In this document: positions 27,102-34,681 of the stretch, in pieces
Layout: every line of letters starts with the position of its first letter
Position numbering within the stretch: position 1 is the stretch's first letter
Assembly: GCA_903959175.1 (NCBI GenBank)
Contig: CAJBVW010000056.1
Coordinates: 1 to 42,477 of the forward strand
DNA: 42,477 bases
From: an uncultured Pseudomonadota bacterium
GTDB lineage: Bacteria; Myxococcota_A; UBA796; SXON01
Direction: 5' to 3'
Notes under the pieces: model-generated
Databases searched by the model: none
Told to the model about the DNA's origin: nothing
What the model saw: the letters and a program-made list of their open reading frames with translations, nothing else
Made by a program: the position numbers and the translations under genes

Positions 27102-29648
27102 ATGGCGACCCTGACCCTCCCCGAGATCCCCAAGGACTACGACGCCCCCGCCATCGAGGCGCGTTGCCGCACCCTCTGGGAGGAGAGCGGGATCTACCGC
27201 TACGATCCCGACGCCCCCGGAGAGGTCTTCTCGGTCGACACCCCGCCGCCCTACGTCAGCGCGGCGCACCTGCACGTCGGCCACGCGATGTCGTACACGC
27301 AGGCCGAGATCATCATCCGCTACCAGCGCATGAAGGGCCGCAAGGTCTTCTACCCGATGGGGTTCGACGACAACGGGCTCCCGACCGAGCGGTACGTCGA
27401 GAAGACGTACAACATCAACAAGCGCCTCACCACGCGCGCCGACTTCCGCAAGCTCTGCCTGGAGGAGACCCGCAAGGGCGCCGCCCAGTACGAGGAGCTC
27501 TGGCGCGGGCTCGGCCTGTCGGTGGACTGGACGCTCCGCTACTCGACGATCGACGATCACTGCCGCAAGACCGCGCAGAAGTCCTTCCTCGACCTGTTCA
27601 AGAAGGGGCGCGTCTACCGCTCCAACGAGCCGGTGTTGTGGGACGTGTACTACGAGACCGCCCTCGCCCAGGCCGACCTCGACTCGATGGCGCGCAAGGG
27701 CAAGCTGCACGACGTCGCCTTCACCGCCAAGGCCGACGGCGCCGAGCTCGTCATCTCGACGACCCGTCCCGAGCTCATCCCGGCGTGCGTGGCGCTCTAC
27801 CACCACCCCGAGGACGCCCGGTACACTCACCTGAAGGGCACCACCGCGATCGTGCCGCTCTTCGGGCACGAGGTCCCCATCCTCCCGGACGAGACGGTCG
27901 ACCCCGCCTTCGGCACCGGCCTGATGATGGTCTGCACCTTCGGTGACGGCGAGGACGTGCGCAAGTGGAAGCGCGACAAGCTCGCCACCCGCCTCGTCAT
28001 CGGCGCGGACGGCAAGATGTTGCCCGCGGCCGGGCCCTTCGCGGGCCTCACCGCCGAGCTCGCCCGCAACGCGATCGTGGTCGCCCTGGTCGAGGGCGGC
28101 TTCCACCGCAAGTCGATCACGGTCGAGCAGAACGTGTCGATCGCGGAGCGCTCCGGCGTGCCGGTCGAGTTCAACATGGCGCCCCAGTGGTTCATCCGCG
28201 TGCTCGACATCAAGCCGCAGATGCTCGCCCGCAGCGCGGAGATCAACTGGAACCCGCCGTGGATGAAGGTGCGCCTGGATCACTGGATCGAGGGGCTCAA
28301 GTACGACTGGAACATCTCGCGCCAGCGCTTCTACGGCGTGCCGTTCCCGCTCTGGTACTGCGTGGGCTGCGGCGAGCCGACCCTCGCGGACGAGGCCTCC
28401 CTCCCCGTCGATCCCGTCGAGGACGCCTGCCCGATCGCCGCGTGCGCCCACTGCGGCGGCACCGAGTTCCGCGGCGAGTCCGACGTGATGGACACCTGGA
28501 TGACGTCGTCCCTGACGCCGCTCATCAACGCGAACTGGGCGGAGTCCCCCGGCCGGAAGGGCGGGATGGAGCTCCACCCGATGACCGTGCGCGTGCAGGC
28601 GTTCGAGATCATCCGGACCTGGCTGTTCTACACGCTCATCAAGAGCGACGCCCACCTCGACACCCTTCCCTGGAAGGACGTCATGATCTCCGGGTGGGGC
28701 CTCAACGAGAACGGCAAGAAGATCAGCAAGTCGGACCTCGAGAAGTACACCGACAAGGACGGCTACAACCGCTACGAGCCGTTCGGCGTGATCAACAAGT
28801 TCGGGGCGGACGCGCTGCGCTACTGGGCGGCGGGCAGCCACCTCGGCCACGACATGCGCTTCAATGAGAAGGACGTGAAGGACGGCCGCAAGCTGGCGGT
28901 CAAGCTCTGGAACGCCGCGCGCTTCGTGCTCATGCAGATCGAGGGCTTCGATCCCGAGGCGACGCGCCCGACCTTCTCGGAGCGCCAGCCCGAGGATCGG
29001 TGGTTGCTCACCGAGCTGAACAAGATCGTCCCCGTCGTGTCCGAGGGCTTCGAGACCTACAACTACGCGGTCGCCCGCGAGTCGGTGGACCGCTTCTTCT
29101 GGGCCACGTTCTGCGACGACTACCTCGAGATGGTGAAGCACCGCTTCTGGAAGCCGGAGCTCTACACCGAGGCGGCCCGCGTGTCCGCGCGCGCCACGCT
29201 CTGGGAGGCGCTCCGCGTCATCCTGGGGTTGTACGCGCCCTTCGTGCCGTTCACCACGGAGGACCTCTACCAGGCCATCTACCGGCCGGTCGAGGGTACC
29301 GTCTCGTTGCACGTCACGAAGTTCCCGGAGTTCGACGCCGAACGTACGGCCGAGGTGCCCGAGATGCTCGTCGTCGGCGGCATCCTCCGCGCGGTGCGCC
29401 AGCTCCGCACCGAGGCGCGCCTCTCGCAGACGCGCGCGCTCGAGGCCGTCGTGGTCGATCTCTCGGCGGCGTCCGACACGCTCAAGGCGACGGTCGCGGC
29501 GATGAAGGCCTCGATCCAGGCGGTGTCTCGCGCGGGTGAGGTCCGGATCGACGCCGCGACCTACGCCACCGAGGTCGAGGGGCTCACCGTCGGGATCGTC
29601 GCGGGCGAGCTGCCCGAGAAGACGCCGGCGCCGGCGCCGACCGCGTAG
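27102..29648 (+). CDS. valS: Valyl-tRNA synthetase, archaeal-type
   Basis: An 848-residue class I aminoacyl-tRNA synthetase. The HIGH-type motif is HVGH (58-61) after TPPPYVSAAHL, and the KMSKS-type motif is KISKS (540-544). The stretch FYPMGFDDNGLPTER matches the archaeal form of ValRS, where typical bacterial enzymes have TDHAGIAT. The editing domain is present (ISTTRPELIPACVALYHHPE, PAFGTGLMMVCTFGDG). A zinc ribbon (CVGCGE, CAHCGG) lies at about 424-457. The anticodon-binding region follows (FLYAPFVPFTTEDLYQ-like GLYAPFVPFTTEDLY). It charges tRNA-Val in the cytoplasm and hydrolyses mischarged Thr-tRNA. It is shorter than E. coli ValRS (951). A terminator follows immediately; the 193-base upstream gap shows only weak promoter-like elements. 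Confidence 0.87.
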   Translation: MATLTLPEIPKDYDAPAIEARCRTLWEESGIYRYDPDAPGEVFSVDTPPPYVSAAHLHVGHAMSYTQAEIIIRYQRMKGRKVFYPMGFDDNGLPTERYVEKTYNINKRLTTRADFRKLCLEETRKGAAQYEELWRGLGLSVDWTLRYSTIDDHCRKTAQKSFLDLFKKGRVYRSNEPVLWDVYYETALAQADLDSMARKGKLHDVAFTAKADGAELVISTTRPELIPACVALYHHPEDARYTHLKGTTAIVPLFGHEVPILPDETVDPAFGTGLMMVCTFGDGEDVRKWKRDKLATRLVIGADGKMLPAAGPFAGLTAELARNAIVVALVEGGFHRKSITVEQNVSIAERSGVPVEFNMAPQWFIRVLDIKPQMLARSAEINWNPPWMKVRLDHWIEGLKYDWNISRQRFYGVPFPLWYCVGCGEPTLADEASLPVDPVEDACPIAACAHCGGTEFRGESDVMDTWMTSSLTPLINANWAESPGRKGGMELHPMTVRVQAFEIIRTWLFYTLIKSDAHLDTLPWKDVMISGWGLNENGKKISKSDLEKYTDKDGYNRYEPFGVINKFGADALRYWAAGSHLGHDMRFNEKDVKDGRKLAVKLWNAARFVLMQIEGFDPEATRPTFSERQPEDRWLLTELNKIVPVVSEGFETYNYAVARESVDRFFWATFCDDYLEMVKHRFWKPELYTEAARVSARATLWEALRVILGLYAPFVPFTTEDLYQAIYRPVEGTVSLHVTKFPEFDAERTAEVPEMLVVGGILRAVRQLRTEARLSQTRALEAVVVDLSAASDTLKATVAAMKASIQAVSRAGEVRIDAATYATEVEGLTVGIVAGELPEKTPAPAPTA

Positions 29649-29655
29649 TGGGGGA

Positions 29656-29681
29656 GGGGCCCTCCCTCGTGAGAGGGCCCC
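29656..29681 (+). terminator. Terminator after valS
   Basis: GGGGCCCTC (29656-29664) pairs with GAGGGCCCC (29673-29681) around an eight-base loop, seven bases past the valS stop, followed by GCTTGTGTT as a weak U-rich tail. Confidence 0.7.
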
Positions 29682-29716
29682 GCTTGTGTTGGGGCATGCG
29701 CCCCGAGTGTGTTGGG

Positions 29717-30379
29717 TCAGGTCCGCCCGATGTAGATGGTGTGGCGCGGCCCCTTGCCCTCGGCGCGCGCGCGGACGCGGTGCGATTCGGTGCGGAAGCC
29801 GGCCTTGTGCAGGCGCTTCTCGAACTCGGGCGCCTCGTAGGCGGACCACACGGCGAGGACGCCGCCGCGTCGCAAGGCCATGCGTGCACGCTGGAGGCCC
29901 TTGACGGTGTAGATGGCGTCGTTGTCGGGCTGGGTGAAGGCGTCGGGGCCGTTGTCGACGTCGAGGAGGATGCTGTCCCAACTGTTCGGTGTGGTGCGGA
30001 GGACCTCGCGCACGTCTTCCACGCGGAGGATGGCGCGGGGGTCCTCCAGGGGGTGGCCGGCGAGGGGGCCGAGCGGGCCGCGGTTCCACTCGACCACGGC
30101 GGGCACGAGCTCGGAGACGGTGACGCGGCCGCCCGGGGGCAGCACGCCGAGGGCGGCGCGGAGGGTGAAGCCCATGCCGAGGCCGCCGACGAGGATCGTT
30201 GCGTCCGGACGGTCAGCGGGGCGTGCGAGGGCCGCCATCGCCTCTTCCGAGCCGTGCATGCGGCTGGACATGAGGTCCTTCCCGCCGGCGCGGATGACGA
30301 GCTCGTCCCCGCGTCGGTCGAGGGTGAGCGGCGTGCCGTCCGGGGTGGCGGACGTGTCGAGGGTGACCCAGGGCAGCAT
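29717..30379 (-). CDS. Spermidine-synthase-like SAM-fold protein
   Basis: A 220-residue Rossmann-fold protein. The nucleotide/SAM-binding loop is ILVGGLGMGFTLRAAL (about 61-76), then VTVSELVPAVVEWNRGPLGP with the acidic residue after strand 2, VRVEDVREVLR-type motif III (ILRVEDVREVLR), and LLDVDNGPDAF. This is the layout of spermidine synthases. The catalytic Asp motif of true synthases (usually DSTDP) is replaced by DVDNGPD, and the N-terminal beta-domain is reduced. Aminopropyl transfer to putrescine is therefore doubtful; a methyltransferase-like or degenerate role is as likely. It is convergent to valS. Confidence 0.65.
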   Translation of the reverse strand: MLPWVTLDTSATPDGTPLTLDRRGDELVIRAGGKDLMSSRMHGSEEAMAALARPADRPDATILVGGLGMGFTLRAALGVLPPGGRVTVSELVPAVVEWNRGPLGPLAGHPLEDPRAILRVEDVREVLRTTPNSWDSILLDVDNGPDAFTQPDNDAIYTVKGLQRARMALRRGGVLAVWSAYEAPEFEKRLHKAGFRTESHRVRARAEGKGPRHTIYIGRT

Positions 30380-30472
30380 GCGGATCCGGCGAGGCGCCCA
30401 TCGTAGTCGCTCGCCCCCACGCGCGCCCGCGGTCGGACTGCGGGCCCCGACGGTGCCGGGGCCCGCGTCCTC

Positions 30473-30694
30473 TCACTCCTTGTCTCGGTCCCCGCCGCTC
30501 TCGGCGCGTTTGCCGGCCTCGATGAGCTCGCGTACACGTTGGCCGCCCTTGTGGCCGATCTCCGCGTACCCCTGGGAGCCGAGCTCCTCCCTGCGCTTCT
30601 CACCGCCCATCCGCCCGGCTTCCCGGACCGTCATCGAGCCACGATCTTCGTCGCTCTTGGGCGCGGTTGCCCCCTTGTCTTGATCCTTGGCCAT
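30473..30694 (-). CDS. Short KGG-repeat (stress-induced) protein
   Basis: A 73-residue hydrophilic protein. It contains MTVREAGRMGGEKRREEL, then GSQGYAEIGHKGGQRVRELI. The G-x-x-G-G-E and I-G-x-K-G-G units are the KGG/Con-10 motif of stress-induced, probably intrinsically disordered bacterial proteins, often linked to general stress or desiccation. There are no hydrophobic segments. The next minus-strand gene upstream is a longer paralogue with the same N- and C-terminal modules, so this one looks like the same protein with the middle repeats missing. Confidence 0.8.
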   Translation of the reverse strand: MAKDQDKGATAPKSDEDRGSMTVREAGRMGGEKRREELGSQGYAEIGHKGGQRVRELIEAGKRAESGGDRDKE

Positions 30695-30748
30695 GCGTTC
30701 CTCCGTGTGTTGGCCCGGCTCGCAGGAGGGCGAGCCGGCGTCGGGCGC

Positions 30749-31138
30749 TCAGCGTTCGTCTTCGCCGCTTCCGCCCTTCTTCCGTCCCTCGGCTTCCTTG
30801 CCCTCTTCGATCAGCTCCTTGACGCGTTGTCCGCCCTTGTGGCCGATCTGCGCGTAGCCCTCCGAGCCGAGCTGCTCCTTGCGCGCCTCGCCGCCCATGC
30901 GGCCGATCTCCGCGTAGCCCGCGTGTCCGAGCTGCTCCTTGCGGGTCTCCCCGCCCTTCTTCCCGATCTCCGAGAAGAATTCGGAGCCGCGTTCCCGCGC
31001 GACGGTCTCCCCGCCCTTGCGCCCGATCTCGGCGTAGCCCTCCGAGCCGAGCTCCTCGCGGCGCTTCTCCCCGCCGAGGCGTCCGGCCTCGCGCACCGTC
31101 ATGTCCCCGGTGCTCCGTCCCTTCTTGTCCGTTGGCAT
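30749..31138 (-). CDS. KGG-repeat (stress-induced) protein with five repeats
   Basis: A 129-residue hydrophilic protein. The start ATG has GGAGGAG just upstream. After MTVREAGRLGGEKRREEL come about five units of roughly 21 residues, such as GSEGYAEIGRKGGETV, GSEFFSEIGKKGGETRKEQL, GHAGYAEIGRMGGEARKEQL and GSEGYAQIGHKGGQRVKELI. The KGG motif belongs to stress-induced disordered proteins. The C-terminus is highly charged. It is the upstream gene of a tandem pair with the shorter paralogue (54-base gap), a likely duplication. Confidence 0.82.
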   Translation of the reverse strand: MPTDKKGRSTGDMTVREAGRLGGEKRREELGSEGYAEIGRKGGETVARERGSEFFSEIGKKGGETRKEQLGHAGYAEIGRMGGEARKEQLGSEGYAQIGHKGGQRVKELIEEGKEAEGRKKGGSGEDER

Positions 31139-31300
31139 TGCTCCTCCCCTCCGGCCAGCCATCCAGCGGCACGGCCTCTCCGTACCTTGGGTAGTCATGA
31201 CCCGGACGTGTTCAACGTGGACGCCAGCCGTGCGACACACCTCGTGACGAACGCGCGGTTTGCTGCCGGGCGCCGCGTGGCCACCGGCCCGGCTACACTC

Positions 31301-31810
31301 GTGGCGGAGGTGCCGTTGTTGCTCGCCCCCTTCCTGCTGCTGTCCGCCGCCTGCACGTCGCCGGGGGAGGGCGCCGACTCGGCCGCCTCCGACTCGGGTG
31401 ACACCGACTCGACCGACACCGACGCGCTGTCCGGGCCCTCCGGCGCCGCGCGCCTCGAGCCCAGCTGTGCCCCGGACGACGGCCGCGCGGTGCGCCTCAT
31501 CGTCGGGATGGAGGAGCCGGGGTGCGACGGGGCGTTCTCGTCGGTCGCGCACGTCCGCATCACCCTGTGGGAGGGCGTCGGCTGGCCGCTCGCCGAGGGC
31601 ACCTACCCCTTCGACTCGGGCTCGGGGACGGCCTGGTACGCGCGCGAGGCCGGGGATCCCGAGGAGTCGGGCCGGAGCGGGACGGTGACCGTCAGCGCCA
31701 CCTCGGACGGCACGACGGCCGGGACCTACAGCGTCGACCTCGGGGGGGGCGAGGTCGTGGAGGGCACGTTCGAGGCCGTGACGTGCGAGACGGGGGAGGT
31801 CTGCGGGTGA
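31301..31810 (+). CDS. Small lipoprotein of unknown function
   Basis: A 169-residue lipoprotein. The start is a GTG giving VAEVPLLLAPFLLLSAACTS with lipobox SAAC; a second GTG at 31310 is an equally possible start. The mature N-terminus is a Ser/Thr/Asp-rich linker (DSAASDSGDTDSTDTDAL), followed by a beta-rich domain of about 115 residues (RLEPSCAPDDGRAVRLIVG, VAHVRITLWEGVGWPLAEG, YSVDLGGGEVVEGTFEAV) with four cysteines. No family recognised. It is similar in style to the other lipoproteins of the window. The tmRNA gene follows 126 bases downstream. Confidence 0.6.
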   Translation: MAEVPLLLAPFLLLSAACTSPGEGADSAASDSGDTDSTDTDALSGPSGAARLEPSCAPDDGRAVRLIVGMEEPGCDGAFSSVAHVRITLWEGVGWPLAEGTYPFDSGSGTAWYAREAGDPEESGRSGTVTVSATSDGTTAGTYSVDLGGGEVVEGTFEAVTCETGEVCG

Positions 31811-31861
31811 GGGAGCGGAACCTGAGGAGCCACGGCCCCGGCGCGATCCGGGCCATCCCCC

Positions 31862-31890
31862 TTGACGAATGGCCCCCCGGTGAGCATGCT
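31862..31890 (+). promoter_or_regulatory. Likely sigma-70-type promoter of the tmRNA gene
   Basis: TTGACG (31862-31867) and CATGCT (31885-31890) are separated by 17 bases. Transcription would start near 31897, about 40 bases before the mature 5' end of the tmRNA, which fits processing of a precursor by RNase P. Confidence 0.55.
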
Positions 31891-31936
31891 GGGGGTGGAT
31901 TCGGCGTCGTGGCTTCCGCGGCGCTCCTTCCCTACC

Positions 31937-32305
31937 GGGGGCGTACCGGTTTCGACGGGGTTCTGAATAGCCGAAGGGCGTGGCAAGGTGCGGGTCGCCT
32001 CTATCGATCCAAATGTAAGCTGCCAACAACAGCAACCACTTCAGCGAGGCCCTCGCGGCTTAGTTGAGGTCCCAGAGGCATAGCGACCACTGGGTGTCCG
32101 GATGAGCGTGATCGAACTCTTCTGGGCATATTTCAGATCCGCAGCAGACCCGGGGCCGAGCACCCGCCGGGCGAGCGAAGACTCAACAGGGGGCTCTGAC
32201 GGTGATCAAAGATCACGACACTCGCCGATGAGCTTTCGGCAGGCCACGTATCTCTGACTCTTGAAGGGGCTTCGGACGCGGGTTCGACTCCCGCCGCCTC
32301 CACCA
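31937..32305 (+). ncRNA. ssrA: tmRNA (trans-translation RNA)
   Basis: The 5' end GGGGGCG pairs with CGCCTCC before the terminal ACCA (7-bp acceptor stem with one G-U pair). GTACCGGTTTCGACGGGG is the usual tmRNA 5' sequence. The 3' part holds the T-arm (GCGGGTTCGACTCCCGC) and ends ACCA at 32302-32305, followed by a T6 run. The tag frame begins at GCC 32022 and reads ANNSNHFSEALAA to the TAG at 32061-32063; the ALAA end is the normal degradation signal. tmRNA with SmpB rescues stalled ribosomes. The length (369 nt) is normal. The 3' end serves as the attachment site for the neighbouring island. Confidence 0.95.
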
Positions 32306-33582
32306 TTTTTTCGGAAAGCGTCCAACGAAAGGACCTTTCCAGCGACCCGGTGTCCAGCAGGGACACGCGGGGGACACGCGGGATCGCGGCGCGGCCTCGG
32401 AGCATATCCGAGGTCGCGACGCTCCTCGTCGTCCATCATGATGAGGCGCATCGGGCCCGTGGTCTGGTCGTCGCCGTCGAAGCGCACGTCAGCGGGGGCG
32501 GCGGCCGGGCGACTCACCGCCGGGATGTGCTCCACGGCGGCCTTGAGCGGCAGCGCGTCCGGGTCGATGTAGACCCCGCGCAGGCCGAGGCTGTGGCCGA
32601 CGAGGAACTCGACGGCGTCCGAGTCGGCGCCGGCGCGCTTGAGCTCGGAGACGAAGCCCTTGCGGAAGGCGTGGTGGGGGCGGCCCTCCCAGGCTTCCTT
32701 GCGGACGCCGGAGCGCTCCCAGCCACGCTCGAGGTCGCGGGCCCGGGCCATGCGCTCGCGCGCCTTGGCGCGTTTGGAGGTGATCATCCACTCGTCCTCG
32801 CGCTCCCAGTCGCGGAGGATCGCGACGAGGTGCGGGGAGATCGGCACGATGCGGCCCCGCTGTTCCTGGCGGCTCTTGCCCAGCTCGCCGCGGATGGTGA
32901 GGCGGCCCCGGCCGAGGTCGACGTCGGCCCATCGGAGGCCCATGGCCTGCTGGCAGCGGAGCCCGGTGAAGCGCAGGACAATCGCGAGGCGCTGGTGCCA
33001 CCCGTCGAGCGCGCCGATGACCGTGTCCATCTCGGCCCAGGTCGGTGCGACGGTGGGGCTGGCGGCCTCGCGGGCCATGCGAAGGGTGCGCGGGGCGGGG
33101 ATCTCGGCGCCGGACTCGTCGTTGTCGTACATCCACTTCCACGCGAGCTGGCCGACCTCGACGATCTTCCGGCGAGTGGCGTCCGAGCGGTCGCGCCCAT
33201 GGAGCCCGCCGTGCTTGAGGTCGCCGTACCAGTCCGAGAGCATGCGGCGGGTGAGAATGGACGGAGGCAACGGCGCGCCTTTGCCGTGGACTTTGTCCAG
33301 GTAGCGCAGCCAGAGGTCGAGCCCGAGCGCGTAGCGGACGGCGGTCCCGGGACGGAGCACGCGCGCGCACTCCTCGGCGTAGTCCTTCAGGAGCGTTCGG
33401 ATATCCGTTTGCGGACGAGCGTCGCGAGGCTCCCATCGCCGTCCGAGGGCGAAGGCGTCTTCGACCTCGCGGATGAGCGCTTGGGCGGCGGCCTTGGTGG
33501 GGCACTGCCGGCTCCGCGCCTTGCCATCGGGATCACGCCAGCGCACACGCCACTCGCCGTTTCGTTTGTCGAGGCTCGCCAT
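32206..33582 (-). CDS. Tyrosine recombinase (site-specific integrase)
   Basis: A 458-residue integrase from the ATG giving MASLDKRNGEWRVRW; the frame stays open upstream but that stretch has no family resemblance. The N-terminal arm-binding part (about 1-55) is followed by a core-binding helical domain (about 58-175). The catalytic domain has Arg209 (FTGLRCQQAMGLRW), His304-x-x-Arg307 (HHAFRKG), His330 (LVGHS) and the nucleophile Tyr338 (GVYIDP). It cuts and joins att DNA through a phosphotyrosine link. The last 33 codons lie within the antisense of the tmRNA 3' end (from GGGGSRTRVRSPF on), so the C-terminal tail is made from the attachment site itself. Its end may differ in the excised circle. 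Confidence 0.9.
   Translation of the reverse strand: MASLDKRNGEWRVRWRDPDGKARSRQCPTKAAAQALIREVEDAFALGRRWEPRDARPQTDIRTLLKDYAEECARVLRPGTAVRYALGLDLWLRYLDKVHGKGAPLPPSILTRRMLSDWYGDLKHGGLHGRDRSDATRRKIVEVGQLAWKWMYDNDESGAEIPAPRTLRMAREAASPTVAPTWAEMDTVIGALDGWHQRLAIVLRFTGLRCQQAMGLRWADVDLGRGRLTIRGELGKSRQEQRGRIVPISPHLVAILRDWEREDEWMITSKRAKARERMARARDLERGWERSGVRKEAWEGRPHHAFRKGFVSELKRAGADSDAVEFLVGHSLGLRGVYIDPDALPLKAAVEHIPAVSRPAAAPADVRFDGDDQTTGPMRLIMMDDEERRDLGYAPRPRRDPACPPRVPAGHRVAGKVLSLDAFRKNGGGGGSRTRVRSPFKSQRYVACRKLIGECRDL
32274..32305 (+). other. Probable integration site (att) at the tmRNA 3' end
   Basis: The 3' end of tmRNA genes is a common target of tyrosine recombinases. Here the recombinase gene lies immediately beyond the CCA end and points towards it. 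The intact 3' end of the RNA would be restored by the element. No second copy of the T-arm/acceptor sequence was noticed in the rest of the window, so the other att site is expected to the right of it. Exact crossover bases cannot be set. Confidence 0.6.
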
Positions 33583-33827
33583 CGGTTCAGCTCCATCCAC
33601 CAGGGGTCCAGCTTCTCGGCCAGCCAGCGGTAGTCCGGGCGGCCGGCGTTCCCCACGTTGATCCACGGGGACGCGATGTGGTCGGGGTTCTCCGCCATGC
33701 GGGCGCGGAGGGTCTTGGGGTCGACGCGCAGGTGCGCGAGCACCTCCCGGTGCCGGAGCCATGTTGACGTAATGTGCGCGGCCTGGGGGGCTGGCGGGAC
33801 GTCGTGGCGGCGGGCGGGGAGGGACAT
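33387..33827 (-). CDS. Small HTH (excisionase-like) protein overlapping the integrase start
   Basis: A 146-residue frame. Residues about 18-85 look like a real MerR/excisionase-like HTH (STWLRHREVLAHLRVDPKTL, RARMAENPDHIASPWINVG, then YRWLAEKLDPWWMELNRW). The last 60 residues (Pro/Arg/Ser-rich) are read out of frame with the integrase over 196 bases and look like a by-product. The ATG lies five bases after the stop of the coiled-coil gene, so translation could be coupled. Functionally it may direct recombination or bind island DNA. Either the protein really has this tail, or a frameshift joins it to the integrase; sequence alone does not settle this. Confidence 0.5.
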   Translation of the reverse strand: MSLPARRHDVPPAPQAAHITSTWLRHREVLAHLRVDPKTLRARMAENPDHIASPWINVGNAGRPDYRWLAEKLDPWWMELNRWRASTNETASGVCAGVIPMARRGAGSAPPRPPPKRSSARSKTPSPSDGDGSLATLVRKRISERS

Positions 33828-33832
33828 GAGGG

Positions 33833-34588
33833 CTACGCGGTAAAGCGACTGGCGGCGGCGAGGATCTCCGCCGCGCCCTCGTTCAGCTCGAGGTTCTCGC
33901 GGCGGAGACGACGAACGGCGTTGAGAAGCTCCGCGTTCTCGGCGCGGAGTCGCGTGGCCTCGGTCTCTACTTCCTTCGCGCGCCGGCCCTTGGAGCGGGC
34001 GGCCTCCTCCGCGGACCTGGCGTCGCGCTGGGCGTCACGCACGGCGGTCTGGGCGGTGCCGAGCATCGCCGAGAGCTCGGCGATGCGGGACTGGAGCAGG
34101 GCGACGGTGGTGCTCGCGGAGGCGCAGGTGGGACACGGGGCGGCGTAGGTCGGCGTCGCGACCGGCCGCTCGCGCCGAACCGGGACGCCGTGCGGGCGCG
34201 CCTTGGTGATCGTGGCCGGGCCCTGGACCACGAGCTGTTTGCTCGGGGCCGCGCTCGCCGCCTCCTCGTCGTCGTCGTCCTTCCAACCGGACGTCTCGTC
34301 GGCGGGCGCGTCGGCCTCGGGCCACACGCGCGTCGTGATGCCGCGGATCGGCGCTCGATCAACGTTCCACAGACGGATCCGCAGCCGAACGTCGGAGCCG
34401 GCACCGAGGGCGCCGACCGCGACGCCATCGAGCCACTCGCGCGCGTCCAAGGCGTCGTCGATCGGCTGGCTGCCGATCTGGGCCTCCTTCCGGTCCCCGC
34501 CCACCCGCGCGACCGTGAGGTAGGCGCCTTCGAGGTTCACGCCCTCGACGATCAGCTCGGTGATCGGGGTCTCATCTTGCCATCGCAT
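33833..34588 (-). CDS. Unknown protein with zinc-knuckle-like CxxC and C-terminal coiled coil
   Basis: A 251-residue protein starting at an ATG with GGAG seven bases upstream. The N-terminal 90 residues form a predicted beta domain (ITELIVEGVNLEGAYLTVAR, DVRLRIRLWNVDRAPIRG). A charged linker follows (WKDDDDEEAASAAP). CPTC at about 152-155 is a single CxxC. The rest (about 158-245) is a long coiled coil (VALLQSRIAELSAMLG, RSAEEAARSKGRRAKEVE, LRAENAELLNAVRRLRREN). No family recognised. It is divergent from the XRE gene across 93 bases and precedes the HTH/integrase genes on the same strand, so it may share their transcript. Confidence 0.6.
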   Translation of the reverse strand: MRWQDETPITELIVEGVNLEGAYLTVARVGGDRKEAQIGSQPIDDALDAREWLDGVAVGALGAGSDVRLRIRLWNVDRAPIRGITTRVWPEADAPADETSGWKDDDDEEAASAAPSKQLVVQGPATITKARPHGVPVRRERPVATPTYAAPCPTCASASTTVALLQSRIAELSAMLGTAQTAVRDAQRDARSAEEAARSKGRRAKEVETEATRLRAENAELLNAVRRLRRENLELNEGAAEILAAASRFTA

Positions 34589-34681
34589 CGGAAGCTCCTT
34601 GCCGAATGGGCGTGGGCCCTTCCGACGAGGTATCTTTCCTCATGCTTCCGCTCGTGTCAACCCTAATAGGGCGCAAAACTC

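Noticed and set aside
23723-27946. A 1407-codon plus-strand frame across the VCBS lipoprotein and valS start
   Set aside because: Composition is Val/Arg/Glu/Ala-rich low complexity, it crosses two well-supported genes, and it has no recognisable domain.
26922-30089. A 1055-codon minus-strand frame opposite valS
   Set aside because: It is antisense to a synthetase with all its motifs and shows no domain itself.
29717-30379. True spermidine synthase (speE)
   Set aside because: The catalytic aspartate motif is altered and the N-terminal domain is reduced, so no gene symbol was given.
32139-33762. Integrase extended 60 residues upstream of 33582
   Set aside because: The extra residues are Pro/Arg-rich and overlap the HTH gene. 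The family-like sequence begins at MASLDKRNGE.
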